Assembly: GCF_018129025.1 (NCBI RefSeq)
Contig: NZ_JAAEDI010000005.1
Coordinates: forward strand, 1 to 64,000
Origin: Neoroseomonas terrae
GTDB lineage: Bacteria; Pseudomonadota; Alphaproteobacteria; Acetobacterales; Acetobacteraceae
DNA length: 64,000 nucleotides
Direction of reading: 5' to 3'
Every line of letters starts with the position of its first letter. The stretch's first letter is position 1. The position numbers and the translations under genes are program-made. The notes under the pieces were generated by a model. It saw only the letters and a program-made list of their open reading frames with translations. It did no database searches and was not told the DNA's origin. Below, piece after piece: positions 28,275 through 35,463 of the stretch.

Positions 28275-29447
28275 CTACACCGCCTTCGCCGCCCTCAGCC
28301 CCGCGATCTCCTCCGCGGTGAACCCGAACTCCGCCAGCACTTCATCCGTATGCTGCCCCCGCTCCGGCGTCGGGTTCCTCGCGCAATCGACACCGCTGAT
28401 CTGCATCGGCGCCCGCACCACGTTCAGCGTGCCGAGCCGCGGGTGCTGCAAGGCCATCTCCAGCCCGAGGTGCTTCACCTGTTCATCGGCGAAGACCTGA
28501 TCCATGGCGTAGACCGGCCCGCAGGGCACGCCTTCCTTGTTGAACTTCGCGACCCAGTTGGCGGCGGTATCGGTCAGCGTCACCTTCTCCAGCAGCGCGT
28601 TCACCTTCACGCGGTTCTGGCTGCGCAGCTTGTCGGTGGCGATGTCGGGGTCCTTCGCCTCCTCCCCGATACCCAGCACCTTCACGATCCGGTCCCACAT
28701 CACCTGGCCACCACCTGCGATGTTGATGACGCCGTCCGAGGTCTTGAACAACCCGGTCGGGATCGTGGTCGGGTGGTCGTTGCCGGCCTGCTTCGGCACA
28801 TCGTGCTTCATGGTCCAGCGCGTCGCCTGGAAGTCCATCATGGCGATCATGGCTTCGAGCAGCGAGACATGCACCCAGCGGCCCTTGCCGGTGACCTCGC
28901 GTTCCAGCAGCGCAACCATGATGCCGAGCGCGCAATACAGCCCCGCGGTCAGGTCGGCCACCGGGATGCCGGCTCGCACCGGCCCCTGCCCCGGCAGGCC
29001 GGTCACGGACATCAGCCCGCCCATGCCCTGCGCAATCTGGTCGAAGCCCGGGCGGCGAGCGTAGGGCCCGTCCTGGCCGAAGCCGGAGATCGAGCCGAGC
29101 ACGATACGCGGGTTGATGGCGGCCAGCGCGTCATAGTCGATGCCCAGGCGCGTCTTAACGTCAGGGCGATAGTTCTCCACCACCACATCGGCCTTGGCGA
29201 CCATGCGGCGGAAGGCAGCCAGGCCTTCGGGGGACTTCAGATTCAGCGTCATGCCGCGCTTGTTGCGCTGGACATGCTGGAAGTCCGGCCCATCCCGCTC
29301 GCCGCCCAGCCCCTTTCCGGTATCGACCTCGTCCGTCGCCTCGATCTTGATGACGTTGGCACCCCAGTCGGCGAGCTGACGCACGCAGGTCGGGCCGGAC
29401 CGCACGCGGGTCAGGTCGAGAACGGTGAAGCGGGACAATGGCATCAT
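28275..29447 (-). CDS. Class III (Frc-type) CoA-transferase
   Basis: 390 residues from the first of two adjacent ATGs. VLDLTRVRSGPTCVRQLADWGANVIKIE opens the family fold, KRGMTLNLKSPEG follows, then VVENYRPDVKTRLGIDY with the catalytic aspartate region, SISGFGQDGPYARRPGFDQIAQGMGG, and QHTDEVLAEFGFT at the end. It moves CoA between an acyl-CoA donor and a carboxylic acid (formyl-CoA, succinyl-CoA and similar). It is divergent from an enoyl-CoA hydratase with 127 bases between them, and both are probably parts of one organic-acid catabolic unit. Confidence 0.93.
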   Translation of the reverse strand: MMPLSRFTVLDLTRVRSGPTCVRQLADWGANVIKIEATDEVDTGKGLGGERDGPDFQHVQRNKRGMTLNLKSPEGLAAFRRMVAKADVVVENYRPDVKTRLGIDYDALAAINPRIVLGSISGFGQDGPYARRPGFDQIAQGMGGLMSVTGLPGQGPVRAGIPVADLTAGLYCALGIMVALLEREVTGKGRWVHVSLLEAMIAMMDFQATRWTMKHDVPKQAGNDHPTTIPTGLFKTSDGVINIAGGGQVMWDRIVKVLGIGEEAKDPDIATDKLRSQNRVKVNALLEKVTLTDTAANWVAKFNKEGVPCGPVYAMDQVFADEQVKHLGLEMALQHPRLGTLNVVRAPMQISGVDCARNPTPERGQHTDEVLAEFGFTAEEIAGLRAAKAV

Positions 29448-29574
29448 GGTCTTCGGGCCCTCCAGAGGCGCCCGTGTTCGCACCGTGCGGCCGGAACGGC
29501 AAGGCACCGGCTTGACGCGGCCCGCCATCCCGCTACGCCTTGGCCTTCGCACCAACCCGGGGACGGAGCGCGCC

Positions 29575-30357
29575 ATGAGCGACGACATTCTGCATGAGGT
29601 CCGCGAGGGCGGCATCGCCTGGACCACCTTCAATCGGCCGCAGGCGCGCAACGCCATGCTGTTCCCGATGTATCAGCGCATCCAGGAACTGGCGGACCAG
29701 ATCAGCGAAGACCCGAACATCCGCGTCTGGGTGCTGACCGGCGCCGGCGGCAAGGCCTTCGCCTCGGGCACCGACATCTCCCAGTTCCGCGAGTTCAAGA
29801 CCGCCGAGGACGCGCTGGGCTATGAGGCGCGGATCGACAAGGTGCTGGGCGCGCTGGAACGCTGCAACACGCCGATCATCGCGGCGATCGCCGGCGCCTG
29901 CACGGGCGGCGGGCTCGGCATCGCCGGCTGCTGCGACATCCGCATCTGCGACCAGGGTGCCCGCTTCGGCCTGCCGATCGCGAAGACCCTCGGCAACATC
30001 CTCAACATGAACAATTTCGCGCGGTTCTATGCGCTGGTCGGCCCGGCGGCGATCGCCGAGATGATCATGACGTCCCGCCTGTTCTCCTCGGCCGAGGCCA
30101 AGCATCTCGGCCTGGTGTCGGAAGTGCTGGATACGCCGGATGCGGTGGCCGCGCGTGCGATGGAACTGGCCACGACCATGTCGACGCTCGCGCCGCTGAC
30201 GCTGAAGGCCACGAAGATCGCGCTCCGCCGCCTGCGCCACGCGATGGGCGAGGTGGAAGGCGACGACCTGGTGACGATGTGCTTCACCTCGGGCGATTTC
30301 CAGGAAGGCGTTGACGCTTTCCTCAACAAGCGCGCCCCCAACTTCAAGGGCAAGTAA
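29575..30357 (+). CDS. Enoyl-CoA hydratase/isomerase family protein
   Basis: 260 residues from the ATG at 29575 (GGACGGAG upstream). WTTFNRPQARNAM, GAGGKAFASGTDISQF (first oxyanion strand), AAIAGACTGGGLGIAGCCDIRI (second oxyanion loop), and FGLPIAKTLGNI. The usual catalytic glutamate positions are not both obvious, as in many degradative crotonases, so the reaction may be hydration, hydrolysis or isomerisation. It is followed 37 bases later by a Bug-type binding protein and is divergent from a CoA-transferase. Confidence 0.92.
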   Translation: MSDDILHEVREGGIAWTTFNRPQARNAMLFPMYQRIQELADQISEDPNIRVWVLTGAGGKAFASGTDISQFREFKTAEDALGYEARIDKVLGALERCNTPIIAAIAGACTGGGLGIAGCCDIRICDQGARFGLPIAKTLGNILNMNNFARFYALVGPAAIAEMIMTSRLFSSAEAKHLGLVSEVLDTPDAVAARAMELATTMSTLAPLTLKATKIALRRLRHAMGEVEGDDLVTMCFTSGDFQEGVDAFLNKRAPNFKGK

Positions 30358-30394
30358 CGGCGGCACGCCGCCGCCGGGAAGGAAACGAACCACA

Positions 30395-31372
30395 ATGACC
30401 GTCCGCATCACCCGCCGCGCCCTCAGCGCGGCGGCACTGGCGCCGCTGCTGCCGACGCCCGCATTCGCGCAGGCCTATCCGTCGCGCACCATCACCATGC
30501 TGGTCGGCTTCGCGCCGGGCGGCGGGACCGACATCATCTCCCGCTTCCTAGCCCCCGTGCTGCAGGAGGAATTCGGCCAGACCATTGCGGTCGAGAACAG
30601 GCCCGGCGCCTCCGGCACGCTCGCAGTGCTGGCGTTGTCCCGCGCGCGGCCGGATGGCTACACGATGGGGATGACGACGATCAGCGCCTCGGCCGTGGTG
30701 CCGCCGCTGATGGTGCCGCCGCCCTTCGACATCCGCCGGGACCAGACGCCGGTGGTGCATGCCGCGACGGTGCCGATGGTCTGCGTGGTGCCTGCCAATT
30801 CACCGTCCCGCACCCTGCCGGAGCTTCTGGAGCGGGCGAAGGAGAATCCTGGGGCGCTTAACTACTCCTCCTCGGGCGTCGCGACGCAACAGCATCTGGC
30901 CGCGGAGCTTCTTGCCAACGCGGCCGGCGTGCGGATGACGCATGTGCCGTTCCGCGGCACGGGCCAGGTGGTGAACGAGATCCTGGCCGGCCGTATCGAC
31001 CTCGGCATCGACACCTTCCCCACCTACCTGCCGCATATCCGCGAGGGGCGCGTGCGCGCCCTGGCGGTGACGACGCCGCAGCGCGTGGAGTGGCTGCCCG
31101 AGACGCCGACGGTCGCGGAACTCGGCTTCCCGGGTTTCGACGCGGTCGTGTGGTACATGCTGATCGCTCCGCCCGCCTTGCCGCAGCCCATCGCCGAACG
31201 CTGGGCGGCCGCAGTGAACAAGGCCTACGAGAACCAGGACCTCCGCAGGCGCATCCGTGATGCGGGATTCATGATCGGCGGCGGCTCGCAGCAGGATGCG
31301 CAGCGCATGCTCACCACCGATGCGGATCGCTACGCCGAGGTGGTGCGGAACGCGAACATCCGGCTGGATTGA
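30395..31372 (+). CDS. Tripartite tricarboxylate transporter substrate-binding protein (Bug family)
   Basis: 325 residues. N-terminal RITRRALSAAALAPLLPTPAFAQA signal with a twin arginine, then the Bug hallmark YPSRTITMLVGFAPGGGTDIISRF, ENRPGASGTLAV, PDGYTMGM, and LPEAPTVAEL-like LPETPTVAELGFPGFDAVVWY. The protein binds a carboxylate in the periplasm for a TctAB-type permease, but no permease genes are nearby; orphan Bug proteins are frequent. Its placement after an enoyl-CoA hydratase suggests uptake of the acid those enzymes degrade. Confidence 0.94.
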   Translation: MTVRITRRALSAAALAPLLPTPAFAQAYPSRTITMLVGFAPGGGTDIISRFLAPVLQEEFGQTIAVENRPGASGTLAVLALSRARPDGYTMGMTTISASAVVPPLMVPPPFDIRRDQTPVVHAATVPMVCVVPANSPSRTLPELLERAKENPGALNYSSSGVATQQHLAAELLANAAGVRMTHVPFRGTGQVVNEILAGRIDLGIDTFPTYLPHIREGRVRALAVTTPQRVEWLPETPTVAELGFPGFDAVVWYMLIAPPALPQPIAERWAAAVNKAYENQDLRRRIRDAGFMIGGGSQQDAQRMLTTDADRYAEVVRNANIRLD

Positions 31373-31386
31373 TTATCTTCGTGGAC

Positions 31387-31610
31387 CGAGAGGGGCCTTG
31401 CCCCTCTCGGGCTCTCCCCACCAAAGGCCGAAGGGCCTTTGGAAACCGTCATCTGGCGCCGGGCATACGGCCTGGATTAGCGCCGAAACCCGCCGCTGCG
31501 CACAAAGCGCGCTGAGAAGGTCGGGGACGCCATTGCGCCCGGCGCCAAGTGACGGCTTTCCAAATGATACAATCATTTGGCGGGGTGGTTTGGAGGGGCG
31601 GCGCCCCTCC
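31387..31610. repeat. Convergent-gap palindromic repeat, copy R3
   Basis: Between the convergent Bug and slipin genes. Left arm: CGAGAGGGGC-CTT-GCCCCTCTCG, then CCAAAGGCC-GAAG-GGCCTTTGG (type X). Right arm: CCAAATGAT-ACA-ATCATTTGG (type Y), then GGAGGGGC-GGC-GCCCCTCC. Inner borders CTGGCGCCGGGC and GCCCGGCGCCAAG are inverted copies of each other. Confidence 0.88.
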
Positions 31611-31635
31611 AACTTCCGCCCGTATCGCTGGGTCG

Positions 31636-32448
31636 CTACCCCTCGGCGTCGGACGCCGCTTCTCCCGCCGTGGCCGAGACCGGCAGCAGCGCCCCGGCGC
31701 CCAGCACGAGCGTCGGCACGTTCTTCCCCGGCTGTGCCGCGAGCGCCTGCAGCACACGCAGCGCATGCAGTTCCGGATTGCCTTTCATCAGCCGCGCCGC
31801 ATTGGCCAGGGATCGCAGCGCGGCGTGTTCTCCGCGCGCGCGCTCCAGCGCTGCCATGCCCTCGCGCTTTGCCCGCTCCACATCGGTGACCATGCGCCGC
31901 ACCTCGGCCGGCAGGATCAGGTCACGCAGCGCGACCTTATCGACCGCCAGGCCGATCGCCGCGGCCGCCGCGGCGATGGGTTCGGCAAACGCCCCCTCCA
32001 GCGCGCCGCGATCCGCCAGCAATGCATCGAGGCCGCGCGCCTGCACCGGTGCGCGCAGCGCGAGCTGGATCGCGGTGTGCAGCAGCGGCGTCCAATGCCC
32101 GCCCGTCTCCTCCTGCATGCGCCGCGCATCGGCGATGCGATACTCCACGACGACGCTGAGCTTCACTTGGAAGCCGTCGGCCGTCAGCACTTCCTGCGCC
32201 GGCACCACGGCAAGCTGGCGCGTGGTGGCGACGCGCCGGACCTCCCGCGCGGCAAAGCCGGCCCAATGCCGGCCTGGCGGCAGTTCCCGCACGAAGCGCC
32301 CATTGCGATAGAGCAGACCGACTTCCCACGGCCAGATCGTCTCGCGGAGGCGGAGGTACCACTTGTTCATGATCGCCACCGCGACGGTCGCGATGAGGAA
32401 CATGAACGCCACGGTCAGTATCTGTGTCGTCGTCAGCGTCTCAGTCAT
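31636..32448 (-). CDS. SPFH/Band 7 (slipin-like) membrane protein
   Basis: 270 residues from the ATG at 32448. One N-terminal membrane helix (about 8-28), then an SPFH domain: VGLLYRNGRFVRELPPGRHW, QEVLTADGFQVKLSVVVEYRIAD, a long helical segment, and LRDLILPAEVRRMVTDVERAKREGMAALERARGE. These proteins oligomerise on membranes and organise lipid microdomains or proteases. No NfeD partner is adjacent. The open frame upstream of the ATG shows no family similarity and crosses the tRNA-like sequence. Confidence 0.9.
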   Translation of the reverse strand: MTETLTTTQILTVAFMFLIATVAVAIMNKWYLRLRETIWPWEVGLLYRNGRFVRELPPGRHWAGFAAREVRRVATTRQLAVVPAQEVLTADGFQVKLSVVVEYRIADARRMQEETGGHWTPLLHTAIQLALRAPVQARGLDALLADRGALEGAFAEPIAAAAAAIGLAVDKVALRDLILPAEVRRMVTDVERAKREGMAALERARGEHAALRSLANAARLMKGNPELHALRVLQALAAQPGKNVPTLVLGAGALLPVSATAGEAASDAEG

Positions 32449-32550
32449 ACCGGCACCGATAGCACCGCGCCCCCGGCGCCGCGACCCGTCCGCGGGGGCC
32501 CGAAGCCCGCAGAGCGGCCGGGGCGCTGCCCGAAGGCCGGCGCCGGGGGG

Positions 32551-32615
32551 TTGGCCAGGTCGGAATCGAACCGACGCGTTCAAGCGCCAAGGACGGAGCC
32601 CTACACCGCTGGCCG
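32551..32615 (-). other. tRNA-like sequence, not a standard tRNA
   Basis: On the minus strand a perfect T arm is present, GTCGG-TTCGATT-CCGAC (32575-32559), followed by CTGGCC, which pairs with GGCCAG at 32614-32609 to make a six-pair acceptor stem. Only 33 bases lie between acceptor and T arm, where 42 are normal, and I cannot form a D arm or a proper 7-base anticodon loop. It may be a degenerate tRNA or a tRNA-like element. A perfect 8-bp hairpin (GGTCCCG-AAC-CGGGACC core) flanks it at about 32614-32632. Nothing else is recognised in the 305-base gap 32449-32753. Confidence 0.4.
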
Positions 32616-32753
32616 GTCCCGAACCGGGACCGCGCGGACGAGACACCCGCCAGCGCGGATTTGGCCGCGAGGACACGCGCGTCGTCAAGCAGACGGTCTT
32701 CTGGCATGGCGCGTGCCTGCTACGGTGGCCCCATAACACCGGGAATCCCCAAC

Positions 32754-33719
32754 ATGCTCGACCGCCGCGCCCTGCTTGCCGCAACCCTTCTCGCCGCCCC
32801 AGCCGTCGCCCGCGCGCAGGGCGCTTATCCGGCCCGCCCCATCCGCGTCGTCGTGCCCTTCGCGGCCGGCGGCATCATCGACGTCGTCGCGCGCATCGTG
32901 TCCGAGCCGCTGTCCCGCCGTCTCGGCCAGACCCTTGTCATCGAGAACACGCCTGGTGCCGGCAGCACCATCGGCGTGCGCAATGTCATGCGCGCGGCGC
33001 CGGACGGCTACACGCTGCTGCTGAACGGCGCGGCACACAGCGTGATCCCCGCGCTGTATCCCGACGCCGGCATCGACCCGGTTGCGGATTTCGCGCCGAT
33101 CGCGCTGCTCGGCGAACAGCCCTTCATCGTCGCGGTGCATCCTTCCGTGCCGGCGACCGACGTGCCGTCGCTGCTCGCCTGGCTCCGGTCGAAGCGCGGT
33201 GAGGCGACCTTCGCCACCACGGGCATCGGCGCTGCCTCCCACCTGGCGGGGGAACTGCTGAAGCAGCTCGCGGGCGTCGACTTCACGGTCGTCCAGTATC
33301 GCGGGACGCCGGCGGCGGTGACCGATTTCGTCGCCGGTCGTGTTGAGTTCATGATCGACAGCCAGACGCTGCTCGAACCGTTGATCCAGGATGGCCGCGC
33401 GCGCGGCCTGGCGGTGACGACGGCCCGCCGCTCGGCGATGGTGCCCAACCTGCCGACGCTGCAGGAAGCCGGCATTGCCGGATATGAATCCTCCTCCTGG
33501 CAGGCGCTTTACGCTCCGGCCGGGACGCCTCCGGCCATTGTACGGACGCTGTCGGAGGCTGCGCTTGCCGTGCTCGCCGACCCCACGGTGCGGCAGCGCT
33601 ATGCCGAACGCGGCGTCGAGCCCCGGACTGGGGACGCCGAGGCGCTGCGCAGCTTCCTGAAGGCCGAGATGGACCGCTGGCTGCCGATCCTGCGGGCGAC
33701 CGGCGCCCGTGCCGGGTGA
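32754..33719 (+). CDS. Tripartite tricarboxylate transporter substrate-binding protein (Bug family)
   Basis: 321 residues from the ATG at 32754. Signal peptide MLDRRALLAATLLAAPAVAR, then YPARPIRVVVPFAAGGIIDVVARI, ENTPGAGSTIGV, APDGYTLLL and LPTLQEAGIAGYESSSW. Compared with the neighbour at 30395 the ligand loop has GGIIDVV in place of GGGTDII, so the ligand probably differs. No permease genes are nearby. Its gap to the next gene holds the cold-shock leader. Confidence 0.94.
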   Translation: MLDRRALLAATLLAAPAVARAQGAYPARPIRVVVPFAAGGIIDVVARIVSEPLSRRLGQTLVIENTPGAGSTIGVRNVMRAAPDGYTLLLNGAAHSVIPALYPDAGIDPVADFAPIALLGEQPFIVAVHPSVPATDVPSLLAWLRSKRGEATFATTGIGAASHLAGELLKQLAGVDFTVVQYRGTPAAVTDFVAGRVEFMIDSQTLLEPLIQDGRARGLAVTTARRSAMVPNLPTLQEAGIAGYESSSWQALYAPAGTPPAIVRTLSEAALAVLADPTVRQRYAERGVEPRTGDAEALRSFLKAEMDRWLPILRATGARAG

Positions 33720-33751
33720 CAGCCTTGGCAATTGCAATCGGGGGGCGGAGC

Positions 33752-33763
33752 GCGCATATGCGC
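33752..33763. other. 12-bp perfect palindrome upstream of the cold-shock gene
   Basis: GCGCATATGCGC. It lies 154 bases before the csp start and may be an operator; no partner copy is seen. Confidence 0.25.
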
Positions 33764-33816
33764 TTCGTCACCTCGTCCGGTCCGCCCGTGCGGACCTGCT
33801 CTCCGTGCCTAACCTA

Positions 33817-33904
33817 TGGTTGAGCCGCAGCGATGGCTGGCCCGTCGCGCAACAGCGCGCCGGCATTTCCACCGCGCATGTCGTGCGGCGGCAACGCTCA
33901 ACCA
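33817..33904 (+). promoter_or_regulatory. Cold-shock gene leader with long-range inverted repeat at the ribosome-binding site
   Basis: TGGTTGAGC (33817-33825) is perfectly complementary to GCTCAACCA (33896-33904), whose last base is the first base of the AGGAGA ribosome-binding site. In an RNA leader this pairing would bring the 5' part against the start region, as in temperature-responsive csp leaders. Whether the transcript begins upstream of 33817 is not known. Confidence 0.45.
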
Positions 33905-33916
33905 GGAGACCTCGGC

Positions 33917-34123
33917 ATGAGCACCGGTACCGTTAAGTGGTTCAATGCAACCAAGGGTTATGGCTTCATCCAGCCGGAAGACGGCAGCAAGGACGTGTTC
34001 GTCCACATCAGCGACGTACAGCGTTCCGGCCTGAACGGCCTGAACGAGGGCGATCGCGTGGAGTTCGAGCTGCAGCGCGGCCAGCAGGGCAAGATCTCGG
34101 CGGGCAACCTCCGCCTCGCCTGA
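33917..34123 (+). CDS. cspA: Cold-shock domain protein
   Basis: 68 residues from the ATG at 33917, preceded by AGGAGA. Both RNA-binding motifs are intact: [13 protein letters not shown] (RNP1) and DVFVHISDV (RNP2). The protein is a single OB fold that melts RNA secondary structure. The leader at 33817-33904 may regulate it by temperature, and a hairpin terminator follows directly. A small basic protein gene lies 58 bases downstream. Confidence 0.96.
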   Translation: MSTGTVKWFNATKGYGFIQPEDGSKDVFVHISDVQRSGLNGLNEGDRVEFELQRGQQGKISAGNLRLA

Positions 34124-34130
34124 TGTTGCC

Positions 34131-34162
34131 GGGGGCGGCCTCTCGGCCGCCCTTCCTCTTCC
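34131..34162 (+). terminator. Terminator after the cold-shock gene
   Basis: GGGCGGCC (34133-34140), loop TCTC, GGCCGCCC (34145-34152), then a pyrimidine-rich TTCCTCTTCCT run. It starts 10 bases after the csp stop. Confidence 0.7.
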
Positions 34163-34181
34163 TGGGACGTGGAGCACGCTC

Positions 34182-34355
34182 ATGGCGCGCAAGCCGAACT
34201 ATGGCCAGCAGCGCGCGGATGTGAACCGCGCGAAGCAGGCAAAGAAAGAAGCCAAGCAGCGCGAACGCGAGGAAGCGGCCGCGAAGCGCAAGGCCGCGGG
34301 GCAGGAGGGCCACGAGTCCGACCCGGCGGAAGCGGCAGAGGTCGACCGCGACTGA
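34182..34355 (+). CDS. Small highly charged protein next to the cold-shock gene
   Basis: 57 residues, MARKPNYGQQRADVNRAKQA then KKEAKQREREEAAAKRKAAGQ and an acidic tail ending EVDRD. One basic helix of about 40 residues with no cysteine and no hydrophobic core is predicted, suggesting an RNA-associated or disordered protein. GGAG lies 8 bases before the ATG. Genes of this type sit beside csp genes in other alphaproteobacteria, but I know no function. It is too short for most automatic gene calls; codon use matches its neighbours. Confidence 0.75.
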   Translation: MARKPNYGQQRADVNRAKQAKKEAKQREREEAAAKRKAAGQEGHESDPAEAAEVDRD

Positions 34356-34399
34356 TATCTGCGGTCCTTCCCCGACACACTTAACCCCTGCTCGCCATA

Positions 34400-34435
34400 C
34401 CGCCGAGCCGCTCCCCGCCCGGAGCGGCTCGGCGG
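34400..34435. other. 15-bp GC-rich hairpin between two small genes
   Basis: CCGCCGAGCCGCTCC-CCGCCC-GGAGCGGCTCGGCGG, a perfect stem with a 6-base loop. No T tract follows on either strand, so it is not a classical intrinsic terminator; an mRNA-stabilising or processing hairpin is possible. Confidence 0.6.
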
Positions 34436-34458
34436 CGCGGCGCGACGAGGAAGCAGCG

Positions 34459-34686
34459 ATGGCCAAGCCAGCCAGCAAGACCAACTTCGTCCTGTTCGAC
34501 GTGATCTATGAGGACGGCAGCCGCCGCTCCAACCGCAAGGTGCCGGCCGAAATCCTCGGCGGCCTCGACGGCGATGAGCCAGCGCGGAAGGTGATCCAGG
34601 AACAGGACAACGAGATCGCCAAGGCGTCCGGAAAGCCGGCGCTGTTGATTTCACAGATCCTGCGCGTGGGTGGGAAGAAGCGATAG
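34459..34686 (+). CDS. Small conserved-looking protein of unknown function
   Basis: 75 residues, MAKPASKTNFVLFDVIYEDG, then SRRSNRKVPAEILGGLDGDEPARKVIQEQDNEIAKASG and LISQILRVGGKKR. GAGGAAG precedes the ATG. The pattern of an N-terminal beta pair, then a helix, with a basic C-terminus suggests a small folded domain, perhaps nucleic-acid binding. I do not recognise the family. It follows the csp/small-basic gene pair and precedes repeat copy R4. Confidence 0.75.
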   Translation: MAKPASKTNFVLFDVIYEDGSRRSNRKVPAEILGGLDGDEPARKVIQEQDNEIAKASGKPALLISQILRVGGKKR

Positions 34687-34739
34687 GGCCTGCTGAAAGG
34701 GCCTTGTTCGCGCGAAGGTTGGCGGTAGCGAGTGGATCA

Positions 34740-34970
34740 GGAAGGGGCTCTGCCCCTTCCCGAACCCTACCCCGGCAAAGGCCGAAGGGCCTTTGCAAAC
34801 CTCCACCTGGCGCGGTGCGCGCAGGGTCGGACCATAGTCGTCGTACGGCTCTGCGCCCGGAAGGTTTTCAGAGCAAAAGAATGAGCTTCGCGCCGGGCGC
34901 CAATTGATGGCGGTCCAGGCCATCCATGGCCTGGCGGGGTGAGGTTCGGAGAGGGGCAGAGCCCCTCTCT
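34740..34970. repeat. Convergent-gap palindromic repeat, copy R4
   Basis: Between the small gene at 34459 and DUF488. Left arm: GGAAGGGGC-TCT-GCCCCTTCC, then GCAAAGGCC-GAAG-GGCCTTTGC (type X). Right arm: CCAGGCCAT-CC-ATGGCCTGG (type Y), then AGAGGGGC-AGA-GCCCCTCT. Its reverse complement matches copy R7a over essentially the whole length, including the centre, so these two are the youngest pair. A further lone GGGGGC-AAA-GCCCCTC hairpin sits at 34991-35007. Confidence 0.88.
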
Positions 34971-34990
34971 GATCCTACCCTCGCGCAAAA

Positions 34991-35007
34991 GGGGGCAAAG
35001 CCCCTCC
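34991..35007. repeat. Solitary outer hairpin of the repeat family
   Basis: GGGGGC-AAA-GCCCCTCC, 24 bases before the DUF488 stop. It is the same as the terminal hairpins of the full repeats and a likely terminator for the minus-strand gene. Confidence 0.6.
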
Positions 35008-35031
35008 AACGTCATCCGAACCCGCTCGCCG

Positions 35032-35463
35032 CTACACCCCGGGCCGAAGATGCGTGATCGGCAGCCCCACCGCCTCCGCCACCAGCGTCCGGTGGCATTG
35101 CATTGGATCGGCCTCCAGGCACAGCAGGCAGACCGGCTGCTGGCGCGCCAAGTCGGAAAGGTTGGCGAGCGCCGCCTGCGCTTCGGTTCCGGCCATGTGC
35201 TTCGCAAAGATGCGCCGCATCTCCGCCGGGCGTCCGGCGCGCACCGCCGCTCGCCCCTCGGCCGGCGTGCCCAGGGCACGCAGATGCAGGTACCCGATCC
35301 CGGCGTGTTCCAGCGACGTTGACAGCGCTGTCTTCGCAAAGCCCGGCCGCCGGCTATTCGCGAGTGCCCGGACATCCACCAGCACCCGCACGCCCGACGC
35401 CTTGAGCACCGACATCAGCGCGTCCGGCGTCGTGCCTTCATAACCGACGGTGAAGACCGTCAT
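35032..35463 (-). CDS. DUF488-family protein
   Basis: 143 residues. TVGYEGTTPDALMSVLKASGVRVLVDVRALANSRRPGFAK and CLLCLEADPMQCHRTLVAEAV are the family hallmarks; the CLLCLExDP-x-x-CHR cysteines and histidine suggest a redox or metal site. The family is widespread and uncharacterised, sometimes linked to nucleic-acid or stress functions. Its start overlaps the maeB stop by 4 bases, so it is translationally coupled to malic enzyme; the reason is not obvious. Confidence 0.9.
   Translation of the reverse strand: MTVFTVGYEGTTPDALMSVLKASGVRVLVDVRALANSRRPGFAKTALSTSLEHAGIGYLHLRALGTPAEGRAAVRAGRPAEMRRIFAKHMAGTEAQAALANLSDLARQQPVCLLCLEADPMQCHRTLVAEAVGLPITHLRPGV

Noticed and set aside
32449-32700. Two-piece (permuted) tmRNA, suggested by the T arm and the alphaproteobacterial setting
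   Set aside because: No tag reading frame ending in ALAA or AVAA and no pseudoknot region fit in the space before the slipin gene.
34651-34923. Short protein-like frames within the palindromic repeats, with recurrent FAKALRPL- or RPFGLC-like strings
   Set aside because: The same strings come from every repeat copy because the hairpins recur. They are products of the repeat, not genes.
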